Shown one piece after another: positions 9,753-19,803 of a stretch of DNA of 64,000 bases; the first letter of the stretch is position 1; each line of letters starts with the position of its first letter. Where the stretch lies: NCBI GenBank assembly GCA_023954855.1, contig JAGSGY010000016.1:25316-89315 (forward strand). Reading direction: 5' to 3'. The position numbers were made by a program, and so were the translations under genes. The notes under the pieces were generated by a model that did no database searches, was not told the DNA's origin, and was given only the letters and a program-made list of their open reading frames with translations. The stretch comes from Pseudomonadota bacterium. GTDB lineage: Bacteria > Myxococcota_A > UBA796 > GCA-2862545.

Positions 9753-10724
9753 CTACAACGAGCCGCGGTCGATCAGCACCGCCTCGAGGATGCCGAGCCC
9801 GAGCCAGTGTTCGTCGACGAATGCACTGGTGATGTTGAAGACGCGTTCGTGGTCTTCGCGACTGAGCGGTGTGGCTGTGCCAGGGCTCATGCGTTGAATG
9901 GAGCGAAATCCAGCTGCCAGTGACTCGATGGGGCTCATGCCTTCGCCGTCTGGTGTCACGGCGCGAGCGAGTGCAGCATGGAGCACATGCTCGCCTTGGC
10001 TGCCCGGCAGGTCCTGCGCGAGCGTCAGCGACTGAAAGAGCAGGACGGGGTCGAACATCTGGCCTGCGGCCGTGCTGTTGCAGGTTCCGCCGTTCTGCCC
10101 CGCCACGCAGGACGCTGTCCCGCTGGCGTCGGCCAAGCCCCAGAACAACAGTCGAGTGAGCGCCGCTGGAGTCGGGTGGCGGGTGAGCCCGTCGATGCCG
10201 AACGAGAGCTCGAGTGCGGCGTCGATGTCGATTCCCAATGCACCCGCGGTGGAGGTCAGCGAAGCGAGGAGGCCATCGCTTATCTCCAGTTCGTAGGTGC
10301 CGACAGCGGCCTGGGCGTAGGCCTGAGTCAGGTTGTCGATGCGGATCAGCTCGCACTCCGAAGCGGTGCCAAACAGCGGGTACTGGATGGGGACTGTCGT
10401 GCCGCCCAGTTCGAGAACGAGGTCAAGAGAGGCGTTGTCGCGGTTACAGACCTGCAGGCCGCTCGTGCCGTCCAGAAGAGCGATGCTGCGATGGAGAACG
10501 CTGCGGTTGTCGTCGTCTGCGGGAGCCCTGGGGTCGACGAGCTCGTCGAGGGGCAGTCCGAGAGGAGCGGCGTTCGGGGCACTCGGGTCGAAAGAGATCC
10601 GGTCTCGGTGGCGTGCCATCGCGCCGAGGCCTGGGCCCAGCCCGCTCGACCCGTCTGAGGCCAGCGCGCGAATCAGGGGGTCGATGAGGTCGAATGGGTC
10701 TCTGCGCTCATCACGGCGCCGCAC
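9753..10724 (-). pseudogene. 5'-truncated unrecognised gene (C-terminal ~320 aa remain)
   Basis: The translation is protein-like from about base 10703 (the 'DPFDLIDPLIRALASDG' region) to the stop at 9753, but upstream of that the frame turns into Arg/His-rich shadow sequence. No ATG, signal peptide or ribosome site exists at the break; GTG 10724 is the nearest formal start. The visible part is mostly helical with one Cys pair and ends 'WLGLGILEAVLIDRG'. I do not recognise the family. The missing 5' part coincides exactly with the broken start of the opposite-strand propeller gene, so a rearrangement has probably removed both beginnings. Function is likely lost. Confidence 0.55.
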
Positions 10725-11188
10725 GGCTTTTGGGTGGGCCTTCCAAGCGGACTCGCCATCGCGTTTGACCCTGCCGGTGAGGAGCTCGAACGCCGCGAGC
10801 TGGGTCCGATTGGAGCGCTGGCGGTCATGGGCGATGCACTGGTCCGTGCCGCTGGCACCCAGGTGGTGTGGCACGACAAGGACGACATTCGCTGGGAGGC
10901 AGAGCTCGGCGAGCCCGTCACCGCGGTGGCCGCCTCACAGCACGGAGTCGCCGTCGGACTGCGTGATGGCACCCTGGTGCTGCTCTCACTCGACGGGAGG
11001 TCATCTCGGAGAGTCGGGCTCATGAACGGCTCGTCTCGGCCCTGATCTTCGGGGATGGGGTTCTCTACAGTGCCGGCTGGGACGGCGTCGTGCGCCGATG
11101 GCCGATGACGGACTGGAGTGCGGCGTCCACCGTGGAGCAAGCTGAATCGGCCTGGGGACTCGACTTGGACGCGTCTCTGGATCTGTAG
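10659..11188 (+). pseudogene. WD40/quinoprotein-like propeller remnant, 5'-truncated and frameshifted
   Basis: Frame 10659-11045 reads as propeller blades ('GFWVGLPSGLAIAFDPAG', 'VAVGLRDGTLVLLSLDGR') and then hits TGA at 11043. Shifting frame at the GGG run 10995-10997, as if one G were missing from GGGG, restores a clean blade ('LYSAGWDGVVRRW') to a TAG at 11188. The beginning is also missing, because the frame enters directly out of the oppositely oriented truncated gene near 10700. What remains is about two to three blades, too few for a closed propeller. It is either a decayed gene or an assembly/sequencing artefact. Confidence 0.65.
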
Positions 11189-11317
11189 GCGCGGTTCCGT
11201 GCGCGTGCTCGCGACCGAGTACACTGTCGGCCGAGATCTCTCGACATCCTCTCTGCTGGCCGGTGCACTCGTGGCTGGACTCGCGCAGGGTGGTCTCCTC
11301 TTCCCGGACCGAAGCTC

Positions 11318-12805
11318 ATGATGTTCTGGTTTCTTGCCGTAGCCGTCGCTGCTCCCCCCGTTCAAGCCACGACCTCGACCGTCATTGAGGCCAAGCCGGC
11401 AGCGGTGAAGACGGTGCTCTCGGACTTGGGCAACTGGCCCGCCTTGTGGGAACTCAAGAGCGCGGAGGATGCTTCTCGGCTGCATGTGCGCGGTGAGCCA
11501 CAGAGCCTCCGGCAGCTCCTCACCTGGTCGAGCTCAGAGACGTCTCGGGGTCGCATGAACCTGGACGCCATTGATGAAGGCTCGGTCGCGTACACCGTAG
11601 ACTGGGCGAGCGTGGGCGTGACGGCCCGGGCAAAGCCCCCGTCCCATACGGGAGTTCTGACCCTTGCGGAAGAAGGGGAGGGCACCCGGGTGACCTGGGC
11701 GACCGAAACCGACAAACGGTCTGCTTCTCGGCTTGAGCGGCAGCTGCTCGGGTCTATCGAGACGCTGGAGGCCTTAGCGACCCAGGACGCCCCGCCAATG
11801 CGTCCTCCTCCGGAGCTGACGGCAGCCCCCGGGGTACTGGCTTGGCAGGGCTATCGACACCGGTGGACCTACAACCATCGAATCAACCGCTCCGGCGACT
11901 GGTGGACGGTGCCGTCCTGCACCGACGAGACCTGCACAGCCACCCAGGTCCATGCGGCTGCCAGCGGCAGTGGGGTGGACCGGGCGACGTTCGACGGTTT
12001 CGGCGCGACGCTCACAGGTGACGGAGTGGTGGGCTGGTATGGCTCGCTCTCCCTTTGGTTCGACGGGCGAGAGGGCGAGGCGCTCACCGACCGTGTGTGC
12101 ATGGCCGTCCCGGCAGAGGTGGGGGAGGGCCCGGCTCTGCTGCGCGGCTACGATCTGGACGCCGTGGAGTCGGCCGATAGTCTCTGGTCCTTTGCACTCG
12201 AGGTCTCACGGTCCGACGGCGAGGTCTGTGCCGACGCGACCATCCAGATGGACTGCAAGACCCCGGAGTGCGGGTCAGAGCGGCTCACCACCTACTCGCT
12301 CGAGGTGCCGTTTGTCATCGCGACGGGGCCCCTTGCTTGGTCGGCGCACGAGGCCACCCAGGCGCACAGCTGGAAGGCCAAGGACATTCGCGACGAACCG
12401 GTGCCCAGCGCTCTATCGCGGACGTTGCCGATCCAGGAAGACCGGCCGGCGCTCGTCGGATTCTCCGGGTTTTCGATCGAGCTCGATGCGGCGCTCCACA
12501 CCCTTGGCCTAGACCTGGCCGTGCGGCCCGGCGAGCCAAGTGGCGCCGGCTTGCCCGTAGAGCTCGACCTGTTCTACGTGCAGTGGGGGCCGGTCGAGAT
12601 CGCTCCAATGACGGTGGCCCAGTTCGCACACGAGGGTCAGGCCACCCTCACCGCGGACCTTGTGGTCGTCCAGCCCGAGGCGGGCTGCGTGTCCACGGCG
12701 CAAACGGCGGGAACCACCTTCTGGCCGGGCAAGCAGGCGGATGCCTCGGTGCCTCTCGCTGAGCACCAGAGCGAAGAGGTCTTCGCTCGCGAGTGCGCTC
12801 GCTAG
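11318..12805 (+). CDS. Exported START/SRPBCC-like protein, 495 aa
   Basis: The N-terminus has a short signal peptide ('MMFWFLAVAVAAPPVQA'). Residues ~20-150 resemble the polyketide cyclase/START-like SRPBCC fold ('EAKPAAVKTVLSDLGNWPAL', then a 'GTRVTWATE' strand and a long C-terminal helix), which binds hydrophobic ligands. The remaining ~340 residues contain eight or more cysteines in 'C..T..C' spacings and many Trp, suggesting a disulphide-stabilised beta domain I cannot name. The ribosome site is weak. A TACACT box about 100 bp upstream could be its -10. It is monocistronic; probably a periplasmic ligand-binding protein. Confidence 0.7.
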   Translation: MMFWFLAVAVAAPPVQATTSTVIEAKPAAVKTVLSDLGNWPALWELKSAEDASRLHVRGEPQSLRQLLTWSSSETSRGRMNLDAIDEGSVAYTVDWASVGVTARAKPPSHTGVLTLAEEGEGTRVTWATETDKRSASRLERQLLGSIETLEALATQDAPPMRPPPELTAAPGVLAWQGYRHRWTYNHRINRSGDWWTVPSCTDETCTATQVHAAASGSGVDRATFDGFGATLTGDGVVGWYGSLSLWFDGREGEALTDRVCMAVPAEVGEGPALLRGYDLDAVESADSLWSFALEVSRSDGEVCADATIQMDCKTPECGSERLTTYSLEVPFVIATGPLAWSAHEATQAHSWKAKDIRDEPVPSALSRTLPIQEDRPALVGFSGFSIELDAALHTLGLDLAVRPGEPSGAGLPVELDLFYVQWGPVEIAPMTVAQFAHEGQATLTADLVVVQPEAGCVSTAQTAGTTFWPGKQADASVPLAEHQSEEVFARECAR

Positions 12806-13202
12806 AACGCCCGGATTGGGTGGCGGTTGCGCTCATACCGCTGCGGGGGTCTTGCCACATTCGAGATGCCGGCGGCGTCAAGCTGGGCAGCCAAGCGACC
12901 GAGAAAGTCGCCGAGGCCACTACTCGCCACCCATCCAGATCAGCGCCGCCAAGGTCGCAGGGTGGGCGGGGGCGTTGCGGCGAATTTGGCGATGGACGAC
13001 TCCTCGAGAGCACTGCCCGATCGACGCTGCAGAAAAGTTCTAGGACGCCGATAACCAGGGGATTGTAGGCCTGACGTTCGGCGTGCTTTGGACGGGCGCT
13101 TGGGTTAGAGTTCTATGCGGCCGCAAGACCTCGTTTGAGGCTTTTGTCCGCGGCTTTCGGGTGGTCCGGGTCGCGGTGCAGACCTCGTGCGCCTGGAGAT
13201 CC
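12806..13202. other. 397-bp intergenic region
   Basis: No convincing gene is seen. The stretch is slightly less GC-rich near 13030-13070. A TTAGAG box around 13106 lies about 95 bp before the next start and could be a promoter element for the GyrB-like gene. No strong inverted repeat or T-run was found. Confidence 0.4.
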
Positions 13203-14516
13203 ATGCCTGACGCCATCGTCATCCATCCCACCGACATCCGTGAGCTGCGCCTCGCGCTCTGCGCCCAGGTTGTCGATCACCTCGACGACGGGCTGGCCAT
13301 CGCTCACCTTGCCGTCCGTCACAACGATGAGCCCGTGGCGGTCTGTACATTGCTGCCTCTCGACCCGTGGGGCGCGGTGTCTTCGGAGTGGGTGCGCCTG
13401 CTCGGGCCCGACGGCTCACCCGACCACTTCGAGTCTCTCGTAGATGCCTCGCGCAGTAGCATCGACAGCCACGCCTGCCTGTGGTCTCCGGTCGTGGTGC
13501 CGGGCCTCGTTGGCTCTGGAGCGCTCTTCGTCCGTGAGGGAACGCCGCGGCCGCCGAGTGAGCCGGGGACCTACACCGCTGCAAGCATTCGGGTGCTGTA
13601 CGGGCTCGAGTCCGTGCGCAAGCGCCCGGCGATGTACATCGGCAGCACCGATGCCAACGGGGGAGCGCAGGTCATTCTCGAAGTGGTGGTCAACGCGATT
13701 GACGAGATCTGTGCCGGGCACGCCACACGGCTGAAGGTCGACGTCGACGGGATGTGGGCGCGCATCGAGGATGACGGCCGCGGCATTCCTGTCGAGGTCC
13801 ATCCGGCCACCGGGCGTTCGGCCCTCGAGGTCGTCTTCTGCCAACTGCATGCGAGTGGAACCCTGGATGGACACGCGCCCCACCTACACAGCGGTTTGCA
13901 TGGTGTCGGCCTCGCCGCCGTGAACGCGCTTTGCGAGGAGCTGGTTGTCACGACTGGACGGCCTCAGGGGGTGTTTCGTCAGACCTTCTCGCGCGGAAGG
14001 CTGACGAGCTTGCTTGAGCGGGTGGGGGAGCCGCAGTGGAGGGGCACGCGAGTTGAGCTGCGGCTGGACCCCGAGATCTTCGTCGATGTTCCAGACCTGG
14101 ACCGGATTCGCGTTGAGCTCGATGAGCACGCAGCACAACAGCGCATCCACGCGAGCTTGAACGGCCAACAGGTGTTCTACGAAGGGGGTCTCGCCGACTG
14201 GCTTGCACTGCGCGATGGAGTGGAGGAGGTGACCCTGCACATCGACGAGATGGTGGACGGCATGCGCATTCAAATCGCCGGAGGCACCGGGCGGGAGCAG
14301 GTGCACTCATGGGCGAACGGCACCCGCACGCACGAGGGTGGAAGCCACGTCGACGCGGTGGCCGGGCTGGGGCTTCCGGCGGTGGCCGTTTCGGTGACCG
14401 TGCACGATCCGGTGTTTCACGGACGGACTCGGTCCAACCTGGTTCATCGGCGCGTCGGCCACGCCGTGCGTAGGCTGGTCGAGGACCTGGCTACACGGCC
14501 GGCTGGCCTTGGGTGA
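13203..14516 (+). CDS. Stand-alone GyrB/ParE-type ATPase with novel N-terminal domain
   Basis: 437 residues from ATG 13203 (GGAG eight bases upstream). Residues ~130-440 follow the ATPase plus transducer part of gyrase B: 'LESVRKRPAMYIGSTD', the N-box 'LEVVVNAIDE', the Mg/ATP loop 'DDGRGIPV' and the lid 'GLHGVGLAAVNAL'. The protein stops after the transducer; the Toprim and tail domains of GyrB (about 800 residues) are absent. The transducer Gln-Thr-Lys triad that contacts the ATP gamma-phosphate reads Arg-Thr-Arg. The first ~128 residues are an unrecognised alpha/beta domain. It cannot form a normal gyrase B. It may be a GHKL ATPase switch or gyrase modulator. No gyrA-like gene is nearby. 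Confidence 0.8.
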   Translation: MPDAIVIHPTDIRELRLALCAQVVDHLDDGLAIAHLAVRHNDEPVAVCTLLPLDPWGAVSSEWVRLLGPDGSPDHFESLVDASRSSIDSHACLWSPVVVPGLVGSGALFVREGTPRPPSEPGTYTAASIRVLYGLESVRKRPAMYIGSTDANGGAQVILEVVVNAIDEICAGHATRLKVDVDGMWARIEDDGRGIPVEVHPATGRSALEVVFCQLHASGTLDGHAPHLHSGLHGVGLAAVNALCEELVVTTGRPQGVFRQTFSRGRLTSLLERVGEPQWRGTRVELRLDPEIFVDVPDLDRIRVELDEHAAQQRIHASLNGQQVFYEGGLADWLALRDGVEEVTLHIDEMVDGMRIQIAGGTGREQVHSWANGTRTHEGGSHVDAVAGLGLPAVAVSVTVHDPVFHGRTRSNLVHRRVGHAVRRLVEDLATRPAGLG

Positions 14517-14535
14517 CCAGGGCGCTGACGACGGT

Positions 14536-15156
14536 TCAGTGCCCGGCCTTGTCACCCCATAGGGCCCGCAAGCGCGCATCGCGTCCACACCCCAGGCGGT
14601 AGCTGTAGTACCGCTCGGGGCTCTTCTTATAGAAGTCCTGGTGATAGTCCTCCGCCAGCCAGAACGTCGCCGCATCGCGGATGTCGGTCACCACCGTCGC
14701 ATCGAGCTGCTTGGCGACCTTCTTCTTCGTCTTCTCGGCCGCCGCCTTTTCCTCTTCCGAGCCGGCGAACACCGCCGTCGTGTATTGGTGGCCGCGGTCG
14801 CAGAACTGGCCGTTGCCCTGGGTGGGGTCGATGTTGTGCCAGAAGGCCCAGAGCAGCGTGTCGTAGCTGGTGACGCTGGGGTCGTAGACCACCCGAATCG
14901 CCTCGATGTGCTGGGTCTGATGCCCGCCCACCTGCTCGTAGGTCGGACCCTCGATCGCACCGCCGGTGTAGCCAGACTCGACGGTCTCGACGCCCTCGAG
15001 CTTCTCGAAGGGCTTCTCCATGCACCAAAAGCAACCTCCGGCGAACACGGCTTCGGCCTTGCCTTCGGGGACCGGACCGGCGGCCAGGGTCTTGGCGTCC
15101 GACAGCGAAGGCGCACAAGCGAACAGAAATAGAGCGAGCGGAAGGATGCGGGTCAT
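14536..15156 (-). CDS. msrA: Peptide methionine-(S)-sulfoxide reductase, exported lipoprotein form
   Basis: 206 residues from ATG 15156 (AGGAGAG site). A signal peptide with lipobox-like 'LFAC' indicates a lipid-anchored envelope enzyme. The catalytic motif 'GGCFWCMEKPF' is complete, followed by family signatures 'SGYTGG', 'YEQVGGHQTQHIEAI', 'YDP' and 'FCDRGHQY'. MsrA reduces methionine-S-sulfoxide in proteins, with resolving electrons usually from thioredoxin. The divergent thioredoxin-like gene next door fits, though that protein looks cytosolic. The divergent pair shares a 138-bp promoter region. Confidence 0.93.
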   Translation of the reverse strand: MTRILPLALFLFACAPSLSDAKTLAAGPVPEGKAEAVFAGGCFWCMEKPFEKLEGVETVESGYTGGAIEGPTYEQVGGHQTQHIEAIRVVYDPSVTSYDTLLWAFWHNIDPTQGNGQFCDRGHQYTTAVFAGSEEEKAAAEKTKKKVAKQLDATVVTDIRDAATFWLAEDYHQDFYKKSPERYYSYRLGCGRDARLRALWGDKAGH

Positions 15157-15294
15157 GAACTCTCCTATGCCTGGTGATACGCCCCTGTCTCGCGACCGGT
15201 TACCAAAATCTCCCACGAGCTCTGTAGACGATTGGTGCAACACTTTGCGGTGCTTGTGACTCTACAGGGCAAGACCCCTTGTTTAGGAGCCCTC

Positions 15295-15690
15295 ATGGCC
15301 ACCGTGACCATTACTTCAGAGACCATCGACCAGGTTGTCAGCGACAACGACATCGTCATCCTCGACTTCTGGGCCGAGTGGTGTGGCCCGTGCCGCTCCT
15401 TTGCTCCCGTCTTCGAAGCGGCCTCTGAGACTCACGAAGACGTGGTCTTCGGTAAGGTCGACACCCAGGACCAGCAGCAGCTTGCCGCCGCTGCGGGTGT
15501 GCAGGGCATTCCCACGCTGATGATCTTCCGCGGGGGCATTCCTCTGTTCCACCAGGCCGGCGCGCTTCCGCCCGCGGCGCTCGAGGACCTGATTACGCAG
15601 ACCCGTGAGCTCGACATGGACGTGGTCCGTGCCGACATGGAGAAGCGCAAGGCCGAGCACGAAGCGGCCCATGCGGCGAACGAGGCCTAG
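15295..15690 (+). CDS. trxA: Thioredoxin family protein
   Basis: 131 residues from ATG 15295, with TAGGAG just upstream; longer in-frame starts lack a site. The N-terminal ~105 residues are a full thioredoxin fold with active site 'WAEWCGPC' and the cis-Pro loop 'GIPTLMIF'. The ~25-residue charged tail (Lys/Glu/Ala, helical) is an addition to the usual ~108-residue thioredoxin. There is no signal peptide, so it is cytosolic. It is divergent from msrA, and its stop codon overlaps that of the convergent hybrid kinase gene. Confidence 0.92.
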   Translation: MATVTITSETIDQVVSDNDIVILDFWAEWCGPCRSFAPVFEAASETHEDVVFGKVDTQDQQQLAAAAGVQGIPTLMIFRGGIPLFHQAGALPPAALEDLITQTRELDMDVVRADMEKRKAEHEAAHAANEA

Positions 15691-17417
15691 CCCTCGAGCA
15701 CTTGCTGGATCTTGTCGACCATCGCGGCGACCGAGAAGGGCTTCTGTACGAAGTGGGCGCCCTTTTCGACGCCACGTCGCACGACCTCGTCGTCAGCGTG
15801 ACCCGAGGCGAAGATCACGTTGATCGTCGGTCTGGCCTCAGTCAGCGCGGTGGCGAGTGCTCCGCCGCCCATGCGTGGCATGACCACGTCGGTGAAGAGA
15901 AGATCGATCGTGTCTGGGTAGGCCTTCGCGACCTCCAAAGCGTCGATGCCATCGGTGGCTTCGAGCACTGTGTGGCCCGCCATACGTAGACCCTGGCACA
16001 CGACCATTCGTACCTGGGCGTCGTCCTCAGCGACCAGGACGGTGGCCCGTCGTACCGGCAGGGCTTCCTCGACCTCTTCGGTGGCCTCATCCTTGGCGGG
16101 CTTGGCCTCCGGGAGGAGCACGCGGAAGGTGGTGCCGCGGTCTAGCTCGCTGACGACGTCGACCTCGCCGCCGCTCTGCCGCACGATGCCGTAGACCGAG
16201 GCGAGTCCGAGGCCGGTGCCTTTTCCGACGGGTTTGGTGGTGAAGAAGGGCTCGAAGACCCTGGCGGCCGTCTCGGCATCCATGCCCTCGCCGGTGTCCT
16301 CTACGGTGAGCTGAACCCAGGTGCGTGCGCCCGTCGGTGTCTGACGGGTGAGGCGCTTTGAGCTCAGTGTCAGAGTGCCGCCATCGGGCATGGCGTCTCG
16401 CGCGTTGACCGCGAGGTTCATGAGCAGGCGCTCGATCTGAGCGGGGTCAGCGCGAACCCACAACGGAGCCCGGTGAAGCTTGGTCTCGACCTCGACGTCG
16501 GCGCCGATCAGCCGCTGAAGCATGTCGAGCGACTCTCGCAGGGTCTCGTTGAGATCGAAGTTGCGGGCTTGGAGTACCTGTCGGCGACTGAAGGCGAGCA
16601 GTTGCCGAGTCAGTTCAGCCGCGCGCTCGGCCGAACGTCGAATGGCGTTCGCGCTCTGATTGACCTCCACGGGGCTCGCGTTCAGGGCCAGCATGTCGCT
16701 GTACGCAAGAATCACCGTGAGCGCGTTGTTGAAGTCGTGGGCGATGCCGCCCGCCAATCTTCCGACCGCCTCGAGCTTGGCAGCTTGGTGGTACCGCGCC
16801 TCGAGCAACTTACGCTCGGTGATGTCCTCCAGAATGGCCATCGCGCCGATGACCTCACCGTGTCCTCCGCGAATGGGGGCGGTCGAGATGGTCGTGTGGA
16901 TTCGCTGCCCATCTTTGCGTGCGCGCTCCGCCTCGACGGCCGTGAAGCCTTGGCCCCCGACGACGGTCGCGAAGAAGCTCTCGAAGCGGTCCCACTCATG
17001 GGCGGGCACGAGAGGGTAGGGCTCGCCGAGAACGTCGGCCTCGGTCCATCCGAAGATGCGCTCGCAGGCGGGGTTCCACATGGTCACCCGCATCTGCAGG
17101 TCGAGCACGAGAATGGCGACCGGCGCAGCCTCGACGAGCGCGTTCAGCATTCCACTGCGCACCTCGAGCTCGGCTGAGGCCGCCGAGGTCTCAGGGGTGG
17201 CAATCCTTGCGGTTCGCCCCGAAGAGAGCTGTTGGTGGGTCACCGTGTACAGTGTGCCGCCGATGCGGACGGGGCCGGGCTCAGCGAGAATCGAGGCGTC
17301 CCCGAGAGCGCGCAGCGCGGCGTTCTCATACACCAGAGTGTGGTCTGCGTTCACCAGGCAGGTCGGCGTCGAGCAGCGCTCGAGCAGGGTGGTGAGGTCT
17401 TGGAGAGACAGGTCCAT
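15687..17417 (-). CDS. PAS-domain hybrid histidine kinase with C-terminal receiver
   Basis: 576 residues from ATG 17417. Order: a short N-terminal PAS-like segment, a canonical PAS/PAC domain (~90-205, 'ILEDITERK'), HisKA with phospho-His in 'GGIAHDFNNAL' (~227), HATPase_c with N-box 'NLAVNARDAMPDGG' and G-boxes 'DTGEGMD'/'GTGLGLASVYG', and a receiver domain ('VAEDDAQVRM', 'LFTDVVMPRMGG', 'VQKPF'). No transmembrane segment, so it is a cytosolic sensor. The HDFNN box is common in NtrB/hybrid kinases. No partner regulator is adjacent. A GTG at 17426 is an alternative start, but a TACAGT box 7 bp before ATG 17417 and the lack of a ribosome site suggest a leaderless transcript. Confidence 0.9.
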   Translation of the reverse strand: MDLSLQDLTTLLERCSTPTCLVNADHTLVYENAALRALGDASILAEPGPVRIGGTLYTVTHQQLSSGRTARIATPETSAASAELEVRSGMLNALVEAAPVAILVLDLQMRVTMWNPACERIFGWTEADVLGEPYPLVPAHEWDRFESFFATVVGGQGFTAVEAERARKDGQRIHTTISTAPIRGGHGEVIGAMAILEDITERKLLEARYHQAAKLEAVGRLAGGIAHDFNNALTVILAYSDMLALNASPVEVNQSANAIRRSAERAAELTRQLLAFSRRQVLQARNFDLNETLRESLDMLQRLIGADVEVETKLHRAPLWVRADPAQIERLLMNLAVNARDAMPDGGTLTLSSKRLTRQTPTGARTWVQLTVEDTGEGMDAETAARVFEPFFTTKPVGKGTGLGLASVYGIVRQSGGEVDVVSELDRGTTFRVLLPEAKPAKDEATEEVEEALPVRRATVLVAEDDAQVRMVVCQGLRMAGHTVLEATDGIDALEVAKAYPDTIDLLFTDVVMPRMGGGALATALTEARPTINVIFASGHADDEVVRRGVEKGAHFVQKPFSVAAMVDKIQQVLEG

Positions 17418-17424
17418 CGGCGGC

Positions 17425-17430
17425 ACTGTA
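17425..17430 (-). promoter_or_regulatory. Candidate -10 of a leaderless promoter (hybrid kinase)
   Basis: TACAGT lies 7 bp before ATG 17417, and no purine-rich ribosome site lies between. With usual -10 to start-site spacing, transcription would begin at or next to the A of the start codon. Confidence 0.4.
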
Positions 17431-17452
17431 CCGCCGGCGGACCGCGGGTGGG

Positions 17453-18874
<1,422 letters not shown>

Positions 18875-18893
18875 GCTGCCTCGCTGTGAAGAG

Positions 18894-18938
18894 GTGCATT
18901 ATTATTCATATCCACCATCTTGAAAAGTGCATTATAGT
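18894..18938. promoter_or_regulatory. boxB/boxR divergent operator-promoter with GTGCATTAT direct repeats
   Basis: The 80-bp spacer is an AT-rich island. GTGCATTAT occurs at 18894-18902 and 18928-18936, both containing TGCA. BzdR/BoxR-type regulators are known to bind TGCA-containing repeats. The second copy overlaps a perfect TATAAT on the minus strand (18932-18937, towards boxB) and TATAGT on the plus strand (18933-18938, towards boxR). Binding there could therefore repress both genes until benzoyl-CoA is present. Confidence 0.6.
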
Positions 18939-18954
18939 GCGGCTTGGAGGTTCG

Positions 18955-19803
18955 GTGAGTTCTCTTCTCTCCACGGTTGGCCAGCGCGTGCGTGCACAGC
19001 GTGGTGCGCGAGGATGGAGTCAGAAGGTGCTCTGTGAGCGTGCAGGCATGTCTCCGCGCTTTCTCGTGCAGTTGGAGTCCGGCCAGGCGAATGTGTCGCT
19101 GACCCGCTTGTCCGAGGTCGCCGAGGCCCTCGAGGTGTCCTTGGTGTCCCTGGTTGCCGGGCTCGGTCCGGAGTCCGATGCCCCCGATCGTGTGGCGCGT
19201 GCGGTGCGCGGAATGCCCGCGGCCCTTCAGGATCGGGTGGTGGCTCGCGTCAGCGGTTCCGATGAGAAGGTGGCGCTGATCGGTCTTCGCGGCGCGGGAA
19301 AGAGCTCGATCGGTGCGGCGGCGGCCCAGGCTCTAGGCATCGAGTTTGTCGTGCTCGACCGCGCGGTCGAGGCGGCGTCCGGGCTCTCCCTCGCCATGCT
19401 CTTCGAGATTCACGGTCCCGAGGGCTACCGCGTCCGAGCAAGGGCTGTCCTGCGCGAGGTCCTTCGCCGTCCGGGACGTGCGGTCGTCGAGATCGGCGGA
19501 AGCCTGGTGATGGATGAAGCCTCAGCGGATTTACTCTGGTCCGAGGCTCGCGTGGTCTGGCTGTCCGCGACCCCCGCAGCGCACCTCGAGCGGGTGGCCA
19601 AGCAAGGCGACACCCGTCCCATGGCCGGACATCAGGATGCACGCGCCGAGATCACGGCGCTTCTCACTGCGCGCGAAGTCGTCCACAAGCGTGCACATCA
19701 CCACGTCGACACCATGCTCGGGCTGAATCCTAGCGTCGAAGCGGTTATCCAGGCCGCCCGCGCTCTCTTCGACCCGACCGCGCTCTCCACGGAATCCGCA
19801 TGA
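18955..19803 (+). CDS. boxR: BoxR/BzdR-type regulator: XRE helix-turn-helix fused to shikimate-kinase-like domain
   Basis: 282 residues. GTG 18955 is chosen because GGAGG lies five bases upstream; upstream ATGs have none. Residues ~5-65 are a HTH_3 (Cro/XRE) DNA-binding domain. Residues ~100-270 are shikimate-kinase-like with P-loop 'GLRGAGKSS'. In BzdR/BoxR proteins this module binds benzoyl-CoA as effector rather than acting as a kinase. Divergence from boxB supports the assignment. Its stop overlaps the next start by 4 bp (ATGA), so the membrane hydroxylase gene is co-transcribed. Confidence 0.9.
   Translation: MSSLLSTVGQRVRAQRGARGWSQKVLCERAGMSPRFLVQLESGQANVSLTRLSEVAEALEVSLVSLVAGLGPESDAPDRVARAVRGMPAALQDRVVARVSGSDEKVALIGLRGAGKSSIGAAAAQALGIEFVVLDRAVEAASGLSLAMLFEIHGPEGYRVRARAVLREVLRRPGRAVVEIGGSLVMDEASADLLWSEARVVWLSATPAAHLERVAKQGDTRPMAGHQDARAEITALLTAREVVHKRAHHHVDTMLGLNPSVEAVIQAARALFDPTALSTESA

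Noticed and set aside
8129..9832. 567-codon frame antisense to the propeller-cytochrome lipoprotein
   Set aside because: Repetitive His/Arg/Val-rich shadow; the minus-strand gene has a signal peptide, heme motifs and ribosome site.
12806..13202. Possible small RNA or tRNA in the 397-bp gap
   Set aside because: No cloverleaf, T-loop or strong hairpin was seen by eye; evidence is insufficient.
13203..14516. Truncated pseudogene of gyrB
   Set aside because: It has its own ribosome site, an uninterrupted frame, a clean end after the transducer and an additional N-terminal domain, so it looks like a functional single gene.
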